Counted from the stretch's first letter, positions 1 to 11,187 are shown. The stretch is 64,000 nt of DNA from Chlorobaculum parvum NCIB 8327 (GCF_000020505.1 NC_011027.1:666001-730000); one strand, 5' to 3'. Program-made: numbers and translations. The notes: generated from the letters alone by a model not told the origin.

Positions 1-1385
<1,385 letters not shown>

Positions 1386-1403
1386 CAGTTGATAGTTGAT
1401 AAT

Positions 1404-1439
1404 GAAAGAGGCGCGGTGTTCCCGCGCCTCGCTTTCTTG
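1404..1439. terminator. bidirectional intrinsic terminator between metX and serS
   Basis: GAGGCGCGG (1408-1416) pairs perfectly with CCGCGCCTC (1422-1430) over a 5-base loop, with GAAA before and a T-rich run after. It lies between two convergent genes, so it can serve both. Confidence 0.85.
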
Positions 1440-1465
1440 TCTATCCTTTCCACGTCGTCCACTTT

Positions 1466-2749
1466 TTACTCAATCACGTCGAATCCAGTGTACGGTCGCA
1501 GAACCTCCGGCACCATAATTTTGCCGTCGGCGGTCTGGTAGTGTTCGAGCAGTGAGACCATCAGGCGTGAGGTCGCCAGTCCGGAGCCGTTGAGGGTGTG
1601 CACGAACTCCGGTTTGCCTTTGCCTCCCGGTTTGAAGCGAATGTTCGAGCGGCGTGCTTGGTAGTCCTCGAAGTTCGAAACGCTCGATGCTTCGAGATAT
1701 TTGTTCTCGGCGGGCGACCAAACCTCGATGTCGTAGCACTTGGCTGCGTTGGCGCTGATGTCGCCGCTGCAGAGCGTGATGACACGGTAGGGGATCTTCA
1801 GCGCGCAGAGAATTGCTTCGGCATGGCTGAGAATCTCTTCCAGTGCTTCGTACGATTTTTCAGGGCGGGTGAAGCGTACCATCTCCACCTTGTTGAATTG
1901 GTGCACCCGCAGGAAGCCGCGAGTGTCCTTCCCGTAGCTGCCAGCCTCGCGGCGGAAGCAGGCCGAGTAGGCGGCATAGGCGATAGGCAGCTTGTCGTCT
2001 TCGAGCATCTCGCCGCGATGCAGGTTCGTTACCGGCACTTCGGCGGTCGGGATGGCGTACAGGCCGTCCTCGGGCATGTGGTAGACCTGGTCGGCGAACT
2101 TGGGCCACTGGCCGGTGCCCCTGAGCGACTCCTTGTTCACCATGAATGGCGGAAACACCTCGGTGTAGCCGTGGTTCGCGGAGTGAGTGTCGAGCATGAA
2201 GTTGATGAGCGCACGTTCAAGCCTTGCGCCTTTACCGGTATAGACCGGAAAGCCCGCGCCGGTGATTTTTGCGCCGCGTTCGAAGTCGAGCAGGCCGAGG
2301 CTTTTGCCAAGTTCCAAGTGATCCTTGACCGGAAAATCCAGATTGTGCTCGAACGAAACCGGGCCTTTGTAGAGGATATTTTCATCAGCGGAACGTCCTT
2401 CAGGGACGCTTTCGTGCAGCTTGTTGGGCAGGGTGAGCAGCAACTCCTCAATCTCGCCTTCAAGCGTTGAGAGGCCAAGATCAAGATCGGCAATCTGATC
2501 AGAAACCTCCTTCATCTGACTGATCAGCTCTTCGCCCGATCCCTGACCGGTGCGCTTGATGTTGGCGATCTCTTTGGAGACGCGGTTGCGCAGCGCCTTC
2601 AGGTCGTCGGTTCGCTGAACCATCGCCTTGCGCTCTGCATCGCGTTCAAGCAGGCGGTCAACCTTTGGCGCGTCGTCGCTCTGCTGACGGCGTCGCAGCA
2701 TCTCTTTTACTTCTTCCGGATTCTGACGGATATAAGAAATATCGAGCAT
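1466..2749 (-). CDS. serS: seryl-tRNA synthetase
   Basis: Class II synthetase that charges tRNA-Ser (and tRNA-Sec if present). The N-terminal 100 residues form the charged coiled-coil tRNA-binding arm. The catalytic domain shows motif 2 as [14 protein letters not shown] and motif 3 as [17 protein letters not shown] near the C-terminus, with the serine-binding TAEVPVTN segment between. Length 427 aa is usual. The start [15 protein letters not shown] is the conserved family N-terminus. yqeY lies 20 bases upstream in the same direction and the two are probably cotranscribed. Confidence 0.97.
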   Translation of the reverse strand: MLDISYIRQNPEEVKEMLRRRQQSDDAPKVDRLLERDAERKAMVQRTDDLKALRNRVSKEIANIKRTGQGSGEELISQMKEVSDQIADLDLGLSTLEGEIEELLLTLPNKLHESVPEGRSADENILYKGPVSFEHNLDFPVKDHLELGKSLGLLDFERGAKITGAGFPVYTGKGARLERALINFMLDTHSANHGYTEVFPPFMVNKESLRGTGQWPKFADQVYHMPEDGLYAIPTAEVPVTNLHRGEMLEDDKLPIAYAAYSACFRREAGSYGKDTRGFLRVHQFNKVEMVRFTRPEKSYEALEEILSHAEAILCALKIPYRVITLCSGDISANAAKCYDIEVWSPAENKYLEASSVSNFEDYQARRSNIRFKPGGKGKPEFVHTLNGSGLATSRLMVSLLEHYQTADGKIMVPEVLRPYTGFDVIE

Positions 2750-2769
2750 GGTTTTTCGGCAAATGGTGG

Positions 2770-3228
2770 TTAGGCTGAGAGGATGGCTTTGACGAGGTTC
2801 TGGACTTTGCCGCCGTCGGCTTTGCCCTTGAGCGCTTTCATGGCCAGGCCCATGACCTTGCCCATATCTTTCATCGACGCGGCGCCTGTCTGGGTCACGA
2901 TGTCGCGAATCGCGGCTTCTACCTCTTCGTCGGAAAGCTGTTTCGGAAGGTATTCCTCAAGCACCGCCAGTTCAGCAGCTTCGTTTTCGGCCAGATCGGG
3001 ACGGTTGCCCGCCGTGAACTGCTCGATGGCGTCACGCCGCCGTTTGGCAAGCCCCATCACGACTTCAAGCTCCTGCTCTTCGCTGAGCTCACCTTTGCCG
3101 CCAACCCTGATCGAGACCTCTTTTTCCAGCAGCGCGGCGCGGATTGAGCGAATGGTATTGAGGCGGGTTTTATCGCCGCTTTTGAGCGCCTCTTTCATTT
3201 CCCGGTCGATTCGTTCCTTGAGACTCAT
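2770..3228 (-). CDS. yqeY: GatB/YqeY domain protein
   Basis: A 152-residue protein composed only of the helical GatB/YqeY domain that forms the tRNA-interacting tail of the amidotransferase GatB. Typical features seen are the start [20 protein letters not shown], the central [10 protein letters not shown] stretch and the terminal region [19 protein letters not shown]. The stand-alone protein has been proposed to act with tRNA-dependent amidotransferases, but its exact role is not settled. It lies directly upstream of serS, fitting a translation-related pair. Confidence 0.92.
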   Translation of the reverse strand: MSLKERIDREMKEALKSGDKTRLNTIRSIRAALLEKEVSIRVGGKGELSEEQELEVVMGLAKRRRDAIEQFTAGNRPDLAENEAAELAVLEEYLPKQLSDEEVEAAIRDIVTQTGAASMKDMGKVMGLAMKALKGKADGGKVQNLVKAILSA

Positions 3229-3282
3229 GGTGATGGTGTGTTCAGTGGTGATTGCGTTGAAGAACCTGAAGATAAGAGGAAT

Positions 3283-3313
3283 AATTGATAATTGACAATG
3301 GTCAATTGACTAA
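3283..3313. repeat. AATTGATAATTGAC-type short repeat
   Basis: An AT-rich stretch with alternating ATTGATAATTGAC and GTCAATTGAC units. It contains the inverted pair ATTGAC (3291-3296) / GTCAAT (3301-3306) over a 4-base gap. It is similar in composition to the repeat at the end of metX and sits between yqeY and the sepiapterin reductase gene. Confidence 0.55.
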
Positions 3314-3368
3314 TGCAGGATGCCCCGTCTGGCTTATCCAGTGCGTCTATCTCGTTCACTTGTTTCTT

Positions 3369-4094
3369 CTACAGATCTCCAGCGGTGGGGCGTAGCACGA
3401 TCTCCTCGACGGTTGTTCTCGCTGGCTGGAAGTAGGCTTGCACGATTGGAGTGGCAATGTCTTCAGGCCTCATCATCACCGCTTGCATCTCATCGCTTAC
3501 TTCTCCCCACATCGGGGTTACGACGGCTCCAGGCATGACGTCGGTGATCCTGACGTTGCACTTTCTTGCATGCAGGCGCAGGGCTTCCACCAGTCCTCTC
3601 TGGCCAAATTTGGACATACTGTAGATGGACGATGTTTCAAAAGCTTTTTCAGCAGCCACCGAGGTGATGAAGAAAATGTGGCCGGAGCGTCTCTTTTGCA
3701 TGGATGCGAAAAGCATCTGGGTGAGGAAAAAGGTTCCTTTCAGGTTGGTGTTCATCGTGGCGTCGAAATCCTCTTCGGTCAACTCTTCGAGCGGTTTGAA
3801 GCGCCCGACTCCCGCATTGTTGACCAGGCAGTCGATGGTGCCGTAACGATTGATGATATGATCGGCCAATTGACGCACCTCATCGATTTTCGACAGGTCT
3901 GCTGTTATAATGTCGGTCTCGGCACCTTCGGCTGGGCATTCACGCGCAAGAGCATCCAGGTCGTTTCGGGTTCGTGAAGAGAGTACCAGCACTGGTTCAA
4001 AATCCGGATTATACTTCGCGGCTTTGGCGAATTCAAGGGCGATCGCTCTGCCGATTCCTTTGCCTGCACCTGTGATGAGAATGATATGTTTCAT
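3369..4094 (-). CDS. sepiapterin reductase (short-chain dehydrogenase)
   Basis: NADPH-dependent short-chain dehydrogenase of 241 aa. The cofactor motif TGAGKGIG is at residues 8-15, NNAG at 92-95, and the catalytic set is Ser145, Tyr158 and Lys162 (YSMSK). It closely matches the sepiapterin reductase of Chlorobaculum tepidum as I remember it, including the family-specific segments PDFEPVLVLSSRT, MNTNLKGTFFLTQ and the terminal EEIVLRPT. That enzyme makes L-threo-tetrahydrobiopterin, whose glycosides occur in green sulfur bacteria. The identity of the product in this strain is inference from that match. The gene is divergent from the cold-shock gene. Confidence 0.85.
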   Translation of the reverse strand: MKHIILITGAGKGIGRAIALEFAKAAKYNPDFEPVLVLSSRTRNDLDALARECPAEGAETDIITADLSKIDEVRQLADHIINRYGTIDCLVNNAGVGRFKPLEELTEEDFDATMNTNLKGTFFLTQMLFASMQKRRSGHIFFITSVAAEKAFETSSIYSMSKFGQRGLVEALRLHARKCNVRITDVMPGAVVTPMWGEVSDEMQAVMMRPEDIATPIVQAYFQPARTTVEEIVLRPTAGDL

Positions 4095-4205
4095 AATTAC
4101 GAGCAGATGATAGGGGTTTATATACTTTTGGAGTAAAATAGACGGGAGTTTGTGCGGGTATTGCGCTAATTGACGAAATATTCTATATTAGTGAGTAAAT
4201 TCACT

Positions 4206-4217
4206 GTTAATATTAAC
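4206..4217. promoter_or_regulatory. perfect palindrome GTTAATATTAAC in the cold-shock leader
   Basis: A 12-base perfect palindrome ends 14 bases before the cold-shock ATG, just ahead of the ribosome-binding site TTAAGGTG. It could be an operator or a small hairpin that controls translation. No regulator is identified. Confidence 0.4.
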
Positions 4218-4231
4218 CTTAAGGTGTCATC

Positions 4232-4498
4232 ATGGCTAAAAGTAAAGTTAAGTGGTTTGATGGCAAAAAAGGGTACGGTTTTATCCTGAATCCGGATGGG
4301 GGAGAAGATATTTTTGTCCACTTTTCAGCCATCATTTCCGATCAGAGTTTTAAAGTTTTGAATCAGGACTCTGAAGTCGAGTATGAACTTGACAAAACGC
4401 AGAAAGGTCTTCAGGCTAAGAGTGTCCGTGAACTTTCATCTCCGGACATGACCGTCACTCCGCTGAACCCCGCTGTAAACGAGGTTCAATCGAATTAA
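4232..4498 (+). CDS. cold-shock domain protein
   Basis: Single cold-shock OB-fold that binds single-stranded RNA and DNA. RNP1 is KGYGFI (13-18) and RNP2 is DIFVHF (26-31). At 88 residues it is longer than CspA-type proteins (about 67-70) because of a polar tail after residue 68. The start follows AAGGTG at a good distance. Members act as RNA chaperones; whether this one is cold-induced cannot be read from the sequence. Confidence 0.93.
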   Translation: MAKSKVKWFDGKKGYGFILNPDGGEDIFVHFSAIISDQSFKVLNQDSEVEYELDKTQKGLQAKSVRELSSPDMTVTPLNPAVNEVQSN

Positions 4499-4639
4499 AA
4501 CTGGTGTCTAACCGAGATCGTTTCAGACAGTTTCCCAGACTGCTTTTCAGGAAATGACTCTCATCTGAGGTATCCGGTTCACAGCCAGGTTCCCTCTCCT
4601 CAGAATTGCCAGCATGTTGTCATTAAGAAGAGTAATTGT

Positions 4640-5308
4640 TCAGAGCAGTGAGTGATCCCTGAAGCTGAACCAGTCGTCGTTTCCCACGATGACATGGTCC
4701 AGCAGCGCTATCTGGAGCAGGTCGCCTGATTTTTTCAGAATCGAGGTGACCTGTTTGTCGGCGTTGCTTGGCTGCACATCGCCAGATGGGTGGTTGTGCA
4801 CCAAAATGATAGAGTGCGCACTCTGGCGAATCGCTGCTTTGAAGATCTCTCTTGGATGGATGAGCGAGGAGGTCAGCGTGCCTACGGTAACGGATTCGTG
4901 ACTGAGAATCCTGTTTTTCGTGTTGAGGAACAGGACGAACAGGTGCTCTTTCGATTCGTCGGGAATGCGCCCCTGCATGTACTCAAACACATCTTGCGCA
5001 CCCTGTATTTTCCGGTTTATGTTTTTTGCAAAACGGATGCGGCGGTGCAGTTCAAAGACGGCTGCGATCTGCATGGCTTTGGCTTGGCCTATGCCCGGTA
5101 TTTTTTGCAGTTCATGAAGCGAAAGATCAGCGAGGCCTTCGAGGCTGTGCTCTGCAATGAGCTGGTTGCAGGTATCGATAATATTGAGGTTCGGTGTGCC
5201 CGAGCGCAGGATAAGTGCCAGCAACTCTGCCGGGCTCAGGGCTTCCTTGCCGGAGCGGAGAAAACGTTCTCTGGGCCGGTTGTCCGGGTCGATGTCGTGA
5301 ATTCGCAT
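4640..5308 (-). CDS. radC: RadC/JAB domain protein
   Basis: A 222-residue RadC family protein. The N-terminal part carries a helix-hairpin-helix ([13 protein letters not shown], about residues 69-81). The C-terminal JAB/MPN metalloprotease-like domain has the JAMM signature [14 protein letters not shown] with the upstream glutamate in the ESVTVG region. Despite its historical name the family has no proven role in radiation repair. The gene is read in the same direction as cimA downstream but is separated from it by 121 bases with a hairpin. Confidence 0.93.
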   Translation of the reverse strand: MRIHDIDPDNRPRERFLRSGKEALSPAELLALILRSGTPNLNIIDTCNQLIAEHSLEGLADLSLHELQKIPGIGQAKAMQIAAVFELHRRIRFAKNINRKIQGAQDVFEYMQGRIPDESKEHLFVLFLNTKNRILSHESVTVGTLTSSLIHPREIFKAAIRQSAHSIILVHNHPSGDVQPSNADKQVTSILKKSGDLLQIALLDHVIVGNDDWFSFRDHSLL

Positions 5309-5387
5309 GAGTGTCCTGTAGGGGTCAGGAGTGTGAAATTACTTGCAAGATAAGGCGTTATCGGCGAGAAATGCAAATGGGAAGGCT

Positions 5388-5416
5388 CGCTGTCAGCGAG
5401 GGGGATGCTGACAGCG
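5388..5416. other. 10-bp hairpin downstream of cimA
   Basis: CGCTGTCAGC (5388-5397) pairs perfectly with GCTGACAGCG (5407-5416) over 9 bases. It lies 14 bases beyond the cimA stop at the 3' end of the branched-chain cluster. There is no clear T-run on the minus strand, so it may be an RNA 3' end stabiliser or a Rho-independent signal of low efficiency. Confidence 0.5.
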
Positions 5417-5429
5417 GAAGTTCTTCGGA

Positions 5430-7037
5430 TCAGCTGTTCCGGACGGCTTCTTCGGCTGGAACGGCTGTGGTTGCCTTCGAATGGTTTGTGAAGAGGTAGT
5501 AGTTCAGGCTGTCTTTAAGCGCCTGAAGACTGGCCTCGATGATGTTGGTCGAGACGCCGACCGTGCCCCAGGTGGTCTGGCCATCGCTGGTTTCGATGAG
5601 TACCCTCACCTTGGCGCTTGTTCCCTGCTTCTCTTCGAGTACGCGAACCTTGTAGTCGATCAGCTTGATCGTACGGATTTCGGGGTAGAAACCTCGAAGC
5701 GCTTTGCGCAGCGCCTTGTCGAGTGCGTTGACCGGGCCATCGCCGTCCGAGACGGTCATCTCGACTTCATCGCCGACGGCAACCTTCAGCACAGCCTGAT
5801 CGACGGCCCGTACATCAAGGCCGTTTTCGATGTGTACCTTCGATTCCAGCACCTCGAAATAGGGGCTGAACTGGCCAAGCTCGCGGCGCAGGATCAGTTC
5901 AAACGAGGCTTCGGCTCCGTCGAACTGGTAGCCCTGGTGTTCAAGCTTCTTGATTTGATTGACCAGGTTTCTGAACAGGGAGTTGTCATCAGGCAGCGGA
6001 ATGCCGAGTTCCTGCGCCTTGTAGCGGATGTTGCTCTGCCCGGCAAGTTCGGAGACCAGCACGCGCTGGCGGTTGCCGACCAGTGCCGGATCGATATGCT
6101 CGTAGAGCGAACTCTCCTTCATCACCGCGCTGACGTGGATGCCGCCTTTGTGCGCAAAGGCTGATTTGCCGACGAACGGCGCCTTGGAGTCAGGCGGGAG
6201 GTTCAGGATTTCATACACAAACTTCGACATCGAGGTGAGTTGCTTCAGATCCCGCACATTGCTGAACTCACTGTCGAGCTTGAGCATGAGGTTCGGGATG
6301 ATGCTCACCAGATTGGCGTTGCCGCAACGCTCGCCGATGCCGTTCATGGTGCCCTGCACCTGCGTGGCTCCAGCCCTGACCGCTTCGATGGAGTTGGCTA
6401 CGGCCATGTCGCTGTCGTTGTGCGCGTGAATACCTACCGGCACCGAAACGATTTCACGCACCCGCTTGACGATCTCCGTCACCTCGTGCGGCATCGAGCC
6501 GCCATTGGTATCGCAGAGCACGATGCGGCTTGCACCGGCCTCGACTGCCGCGTTGATCATTCGTTCGGCAAAAGCTGCGTTGTCTTTCCAGCCATCGAAA
6601 AAGTGTTCGGCGTCGAAGAAGACTTCGCGCCCCTCTGCGACGAGAAACTGCACCGAACGGTAGATCAGTTCCGCATTTTCGTCATCCGAAAGTCCGAGCC
6701 CCTTGGAGGAGTGTGCCTTCCAGGTTTTACCGAAAATGGTGATGACCGGCGTTTCGGAGCCGATCAGTCCGAGCAGGTTCGGGTCGCCTTCGATGTTGTC
6801 CAGCGCGCGTGCCGTCGAGCCAAAAGCAGCCATGCGGGCATGGCGCAGGTTGAGCTTTCTGGCTTTCAGGAAGAACTCCTCATCTTTTGGATTGCTGCTT
6901 GGCCAGCCGCCCTCGATGTAGTCCACGCCGAACTCGTCGAGCCGCTCGGCGATCAGGAGCTTGTCCTGAACCGAAAGATTGATGTGTTCACCCTGCGTGC
7001 CGTCACGCAGGGTGGTGTCGTACAGTTCGATTGTCAT
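5430..7037 (-). CDS. cimA: (R)-citramalate synthase
   Basis: Condenses acetyl-CoA and pyruvate to citramalate, the entry to threonine-independent isoleucine synthesis. The start MTIELYDTTLRDGTQGEH is typical. HMGL-like metal and catalytic motifs include DTTLRDGTQ, CDTNGGSMPHEV and GIHAHNDSDMAVANS. The C-terminal 150 residues are the LeuA-type allosteric domain, usually the isoleucine sensor. I use the ATG seven bases after the leuD stop (535 codons); a longer in-frame start would overlap leuD by about 50 bases and adds residues foreign to the family. It is the last gene of the eight-gene cluster. Confidence 0.93.
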   Translation of the reverse strand: MTIELYDTTLRDGTQGEHINLSVQDKLLIAERLDEFGVDYIEGGWPSSNPKDEEFFLKARKLNLRHARMAAFGSTARALDNIEGDPNLLGLIGSETPVITIFGKTWKAHSSKGLGLSDDENAELIYRSVQFLVAEGREVFFDAEHFFDGWKDNAAFAERMINAAVEAGASRIVLCDTNGGSMPHEVTEIVKRVREIVSVPVGIHAHNDSDMAVANSIEAVRAGATQVQGTMNGIGERCGNANLVSIIPNLMLKLDSEFSNVRDLKQLTSMSKFVYEILNLPPDSKAPFVGKSAFAHKGGIHVSAVMKESSLYEHIDPALVGNRQRVLVSELAGQSNIRYKAQELGIPLPDDNSLFRNLVNQIKKLEHQGYQFDGAEASFELILRRELGQFSPYFEVLESKVHIENGLDVRAVDQAVLKVAVGDEVEMTVSDGDGPVNALDKALRKALRGFYPEIRTIKLIDYKVRVLEEKQGTSAKVRVLIETSDGQTTWGTVGVSTNIIEASLQALKDSLNYYLFTNHSKATTAVPAEEAVRNS

Positions 7038-7044
7038 CGTGTTC

Positions 7045-7620
7045 TCATGCCTCAGAGCTTGATGCCATGAGGTCGTTTTTCCTTGCGTATTCAAAAATGC
7101 CGCCCGCCTGCACGATGTTCACGACGTCACCCAGCGGCCTCAGCTCGTAGGTGATGTTCTGCGTGAGGTTGGTCAGCGTGTTCTTTTCCATATCCAGAGA
7201 CAGCTCGTCACCGGTCATGACGGTTTTATTGAGCTGCTGGGTGGTCTCGTAGGGAATAACGAAACCGCCGTCCACACAGTTGCGGTAGAAAATCCTCGCG
7301 TAGGATTCAGCAATAATCGCTTTTGCCCCGGCGACTTTCAGCGCGAACGGTGCGTGCTCCCTCGAGGAGCCGCAACCGAAGTTCGGGCCGCCGATGATGA
7401 ACGAGTAGGGCGACGTGAATTGACCCTCTTCGACGAACGGAATCTTGCCTTCCGGCAGGCCTGCCTGCTCAAGCGGGACGCCGGAGAGTGCGTATTTGCC
7501 GTACAGCTTCACCTCTTCCGGATCGGAGAGGCTGTAGACCAGATGCTCGGCCGGAATGATCTGGTCGGTATCGATATTCTTGCCGAGGACGTAGGCTTTA
7601 CCCTGTATGATGGTATCCAT
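7045..7620 (-). CDS. leuD: 3-isopropylmalate/citramalate dehydratase small subunit
   Basis: Swivel domain of the aconitase family, partner of LeuC. Typical segments are GKAYVLGKNIDTDQIIPAEH at the N-terminus, the GCGSSREHAP motif that contacts substrate, and IFYRNCVDGG. The 191-residue length fits the stand-alone small subunit. It follows leuC by 27 bases. With citramalate synthase next to it, the LeuCD complex probably isomerises both isopropylmalate and citramalate. Confidence 0.95.
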   Translation of the reverse strand: MDTIIQGKAYVLGKNIDTDQIIPAEHLVYSLSDPEEVKLYGKYALSGVPLEQAGLPEGKIPFVEEGQFTSPYSFIIGGPNFGCGSSREHAPFALKVAGAKAIIAESYARIFYRNCVDGGFVIPYETTQQLNKTVMTGDELSLDMEKNTLTNLTQNITYELRPLGDVVNIVQAGGIFEYARKNDLMASSSEA

Positions 7621-7647
7621 GATGTTCTCTTTGTCAGTTTCGTTGGA

Positions 7648-8943
7648 TCAGAGGAAGTCCCTCGGATCGGTAAGTTTGCCGGTTACAGCCGAGGCTGCCG
7701 CCGTCAGCGGGGAGGCCAGATAGACGCCAGCCATCTTGCTGCCCATGCGACCAGGGAAGTTCCGGTTGGTGGTCGAAACCACGACGTCGTTATCGACCGA
7801 ACGTCCGACTGTGTCGGAGGGGCCGCCGAGGCACGCCGCGCACGAAGGCAGGGCGATGTTGCAGCCAGCCTCCTCGAAAATATGGCGCAGCGTTTGGCCG
7901 TCGTACATCTCGTTTTCAAGCTGCGAGGCCACGAGCACGGTCGCCGGAACGATGTTGGTCGTTACGGCGACTTTTTTGCCCTTGAGAATCTTTGCCGCGA
8001 GCCTGAAGTCGGTGATCTTCCCGCCGGTGCAGGAGCCGATGTACGATTTGGTGATCGGCGTGCCGGCCACGCTGCGCACGGTAGCGCGATTGTCCGGGCT
8101 GTGCGGCTGGGCGACGACCGGTTCGAGCTTCTCGACGTTGTAACGGTACATGCTGTGGTACTGCGCGTCGGGATCGCTCTGGAAGATTTCGTACGGCTTG
8201 CTGGTGCGCGCCTTCACGAACGCTTCAGTGACCGCATCGGCTGCGATGATGCCGTTCATGCCGCCAGCCTCGATGGCCATATTGCAAAGCGTCATGCGCT
8301 CGTCGATGGGCAGCGAATAGACCGCCTCGCCGTCGAACTCCATGGCGCGGTAGGTTGCGCCGTCCGTGCCGATGTCGCCGAGGATCTGCAGGATCAGGTC
8401 TTTTGCCGTCAGGTACTCGGGCATCTGGCCCTCGAAGGTGAACTTCATCGAATCGGGCACCTTTTCCCAGAGCTTGCCGGTACCGAGGATGAAAGCTGCG
8501 TCGGTGTTGCCGATGCCGGAGCCGAACATACCGAACGCACCCGAGGTGCAGGTGTGCGAGTCGGTGCCGAACAAGACGGTGCCGGGGAGGTTGAAGCCCT
8601 CTTCGGCCAGTGCCACGTGGCAGACGCCGCGGTAGCGGTCGGTGCCGACGTCATAGTAGTTTGGCAGATGCTGCTCGGCAGCAAACTTGCGCAGCAGGTC
8701 GATGTTGCGGTGCGCGTGTTCGTTGGCCGTAAAGATATAGTGATCGGGAAGCACCACCACCTTTTCCGGGTCCCACACTTTGGCGTCCGGGCCGAACTCC
8801 TGCTTGAAAATATCGAAAGTCGGTGGTCCGCAGACGTCGTGCGTCAACAGGACATCGACATTGAGCCATACGCTCTGGCCGGGATCGACGAACTTGCGGT
8901 TCGCCGCTTTGGCGAAAATTTTCTGGGTTATCGTTTGTGCCAT
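7648..8943 (-). CDS. leuC: 3-isopropylmalate/citramalate dehydratase large subunit
   Basis: Aconitase-family subunit that holds a [4Fe-4S] cluster. The cluster cysteines lie in SYIGSCTGGKITD (about residue 300) and in PSCAACLGGP (two cysteines, about residue 365). Other family segments are LTHDVCGPPTFDIF and GTDSHTCTSGAFG. The 431-aa size matches the archaeal/LeuC2-like type rather than the about 466-aa E. coli form. It is preceded by a hairpin that separates it from leuB. Confidence 0.94.
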   Translation of the reverse strand: MAQTITQKIFAKAANRKFVDPGQSVWLNVDVLLTHDVCGPPTFDIFKQEFGPDAKVWDPEKVVVLPDHYIFTANEHAHRNIDLLRKFAAEQHLPNYYDVGTDRYRGVCHVALAEEGFNLPGTVLFGTDSHTCTSGAFGMFGSGIGNTDAAFILGTGKLWEKVPDSMKFTFEGQMPEYLTAKDLILQILGDIGTDGATYRAMEFDGEAVYSLPIDERMTLCNMAIEAGGMNGIIAADAVTEAFVKARTSKPYEIFQSDPDAQYHSMYRYNVEKLEPVVAQPHSPDNRATVRSVAGTPITKSYIGSCTGGKITDFRLAAKILKGKKVAVTTNIVPATVLVASQLENEMYDGQTLRHIFEEAGCNIALPSCAACLGGPSDTVGRSVDNDVVVSTTNRNFPGRMGSKMAGVYLASPLTAAASAVTGKLTDPRDFL

Positions 8944-8990
8944 GATCTGAAAGATTCCGTTATCGGTATTGCCTTTCCTGATTGAAATTG

Positions 8991-9022
8991 AAAAGCCGGT
9001 GGCCTACAGAGCCCCGGCTTTT
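8991..9022 (-). terminator. hairpin between leuB and leuC (terminator or attenuator-like)
   Basis: AAAAGCCGG (8991-8999) pairs with CCGGCTTTT (9014-9022) over a 14-base loop. Read on the minus strand the stem ends in CTTTTCAATTT, so it has the form of a weak intrinsic terminator inside the cluster, after leuB and 48 bases before the leuC start. Confidence 0.6.
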
Positions 9023-9080
9023 CAGTCCGTCAGTCATTGCTGTTCGGACTTGCTCTGTTACTTTTTCGACGCCTTTACGG

Positions 9081-10136
9081 TCAAATTCGGGCGACGATGG
9101 CTTCGGTCATCTCGGTGGTCGAAGAGATAGCCTGACCCGGCGCGGCGATATCGCCCGTGCGCATTCCAGCCGCAAGCGCACCCTCGATGGCTGCGTAAAT
9201 ATCAGCCGCCACTTCCGGTCTGTTGAAGCTGTTCTCGAACATCATGGCCACCGATGCGATGGTGGCGATCGGGTTGGCCTTGTTCTGACCGGCGATGTCC
9301 GGAGCGCTGCCGTGGATCGGTTCGTAGAGCGCATGTTCCGAGCCGACGCTGGCCGACGGCAACATGCCGAGGCTACCGGTGATCATGCCGGAGATGTCGC
9401 TCAGGATGTCGCCGAAGATGTTGCCGGTCACGATGACCTCGAATTGCTTCGGATTGCGCACCACCTGCATGGCGGCGTTGTCAACGTACATATCCACCAG
9501 CTCGATTTCCGGGAAATCCTGATGCACTTCGTGCACGATGTTGCGCCAGAACTGCGAAACTTCGAGCACGTTGGCCTTATCAATCGAGGTCACCTTGGCG
9601 TTGTCGCGCTTCTGTGCGTACTCGAAGGCCAGACGTGCGATGCGCTCGACCTCGTGGCGTTCGTACACCATCGTGTTCCAGCCGCGAGCTTCGTCGTAGC
9701 CTCTCGGCTGGCCGAAGTAGATACCGCCGGTCAGTTCACGGAAGACCATAAAATCGGTGCCCTGCACCACTTCGCTTTTCAGCGTCGATGACGACACGAG
9801 AGCGTCATACACCTTTGCCGGGCGAAGGTTTGCGAACAGGCCGAGCTCTTTGCGGAGTTTCAGCAGGGCCGCTTCGGGTTTTTTGTCGTGCGGGAGGTTC
9901 TCCCATTTGTAGCCGCCGACCGCACCGAGCAGCACGGCGTCGCAGTTCTTGCACGCTTCGAGCGTCTCGTCGGTCAGCATGGAGCCGTGCACGTCGTAGG
10001 ATGCACCGCCGAAGAGGTGCTCCTCGATTTCGACTTCAAAGCCGTGCTTTTTCGCAACTGCGTCGAGAACGGCAAGAGCGCCAGCCACCACTTCGGGTCC
10101 GATGCCGTCGCCGGGTATTGATACAATTTTATACAT
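9081..10136 (-). CDS. leuB: 3-isopropylmalate dehydrogenase
   Basis: NAD-dependent oxidative decarboxylase of leucine synthesis, likely also acting on methylmalate in the citramalate route. Seen are the N-terminal IPGDGIGPEV, the substrate loop with LRKELGLFANLRPAKVY, the metal-binding stretch FGDILSDISGMITGSLG and the NAD-binding motif EPIHGSAPDIAGQNKANP. The 351-aa length is normal. It follows ilvC by 12 bases, so cotranscription is likely. Confidence 0.96.
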   Translation of the reverse strand: MYKIVSIPGDGIGPEVVAGALAVLDAVAKKHGFEVEIEEHLFGGASYDVHGSMLTDETLEACKNCDAVLLGAVGGYKWENLPHDKKPEAALLKLRKELGLFANLRPAKVYDALVSSSTLKSEVVQGTDFMVFRELTGGIYFGQPRGYDEARGWNTMVYERHEVERIARLAFEYAQKRDNAKVTSIDKANVLEVSQFWRNIVHEVHQDFPEIELVDMYVDNAAMQVVRNPKQFEVIVTGNIFGDILSDISGMITGSLGMLPSASVGSEHALYEPIHGSAPDIAGQNKANPIATIASVAMMFENSFNRPEVAADIYAAIEGALAAGMRTGDIAAPGQAISSTTEMTEAIVARI

Positions 10137-10148
10137 GGCTCTCCTCTC

Positions 10149-11147
10149 TTACTTCTTTTTGAGCCAGCTCATCATGCCGCGCAGCTTCTCGCCGACCTTC
10201 TCGATCGGATGGTTGCGGTTGCTGTCACGCAGCTCGTTGAGTTTCTTGTAGCCACCGTTGCACTCGTCGATGAACTCTTTGGCGAAGCGGCCGTCCTGGA
10301 TCTCTTCGAGGATTTTCTTCATTTCGGCTTTCGCGGCGGATGCGACGACGCGCGGGCCGCGGGTCATGCCGCCGTATTCGGCGGTGTCGCTGACCGAGTA
10401 GTTCATGCGGGAAAGGCCGCCTTCGTAGTAAAGGTCAACGATGAGTTTCAGCTCGTGCATGCACTCGAAGTAAGCGAGTTCGGCAGGGTATCCGGCTTCG
10501 GTCAGGGTCTCGAAACCAGCCTTGATCAGCTCGGCAGAGCCACCGCAAAGCACGGCCTGCTCACCGAACAGGTCGGTTTCGGTTTCGTCCTTGAAGTTGG
10601 TCTCGATGACGCCGGCTTTGGTGCCGCCGATACCACGCGCCCATGCAAGCGCAATCGCTTTTGCGTCGCCGGTAGCATCCTGGTGCACTGCGATGAGGCA
10701 CGGCACGCCGTTGCCTTCGGTGTAGGTGCGGCGAACGAGGTGACCGGGGCTCTTCGGAGCGATCATGATCACGTTCACATCGGCCGGAGGCACGATCTGA
10801 TTGTAGTGAATATTGAAGCCGTGGCCGAAAGCGAGCGTTGCGCCCGATTTCAGGTTCGGTGCGATTTCGTTGTCATAGACGCTTTTCTGGGTCTGATCCG
10901 GCAGGAGAATCATGACGATATCGGCCCACTTGACCGCTTCGGCGACTGTATCAACCTTCAGACCGGCCTCGCGAGCTTTGTCGCAGGAGGCGCTGTCGGT
11001 GCGCAGACCGACGCAGACGTTCATGCCGCTGTCCTTCAGGTTCAGTGCATGGGCGTGGCCCTGGCTGCCAAAGCCGAGGACGGCGATATTCTTGTTCTGC
11101 AGTACCGCGAGATCGGCATCCTGCTCGTAATAGACGTTCATTGACAT
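10149..11147 (-). CDS. ilvC: ketol-acid reductoisomerase (class I)
   Basis: Isomerises and reduces acetolactate and acetohydroxybutyrate with NADPH and Mg2+. The Rossmann motif is [17 protein letters not shown] and the cofactor loop GLRTDSAS. The knotted C-terminal domain has the metal-ligand segments [12 protein letters not shown] and [18 protein letters not shown]. The 332-aa size is the short class I form. Start is ATG at residue 1 or the second Met two codons later. Confidence 0.97.
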   Translation of the reverse strand: MSMNVYYEQDADLAVLQNKNIAVLGFGSQGHAHALNLKDSGMNVCVGLRTDSASCDKAREAGLKVDTVAEAVKWADIVMILLPDQTQKSVYDNEIAPNLKSGATLAFGHGFNIHYNQIVPPADVNVIMIAPKSPGHLVRRTYTEGNGVPCLIAVHQDATGDAKAIALAWARGIGGTKAGVIETNFKDETETDLFGEQAVLCGGSAELIKAGFETLTEAGYPAELAYFECMHELKLIVDLYYEGGLSRMNYSVSDTAEYGGMTRGPRVVASAAKAEMKKILEEIQDGRFAKEFIDECNGGYKKLNELRDSNRNHPIEKVGEKLRGMMSWLKKK

Positions 11148-11187
11148 TTGCGTAATGTTCGTATTGACTGGTTAGACATATAAAAAA

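Noticed and set aside
7354-8985. 543-codon plus-strand frame across leuD-leuC
   Set aside because: Mirror of leuC on the opposite strand; arginine/alanine/valine-rich with no domain.
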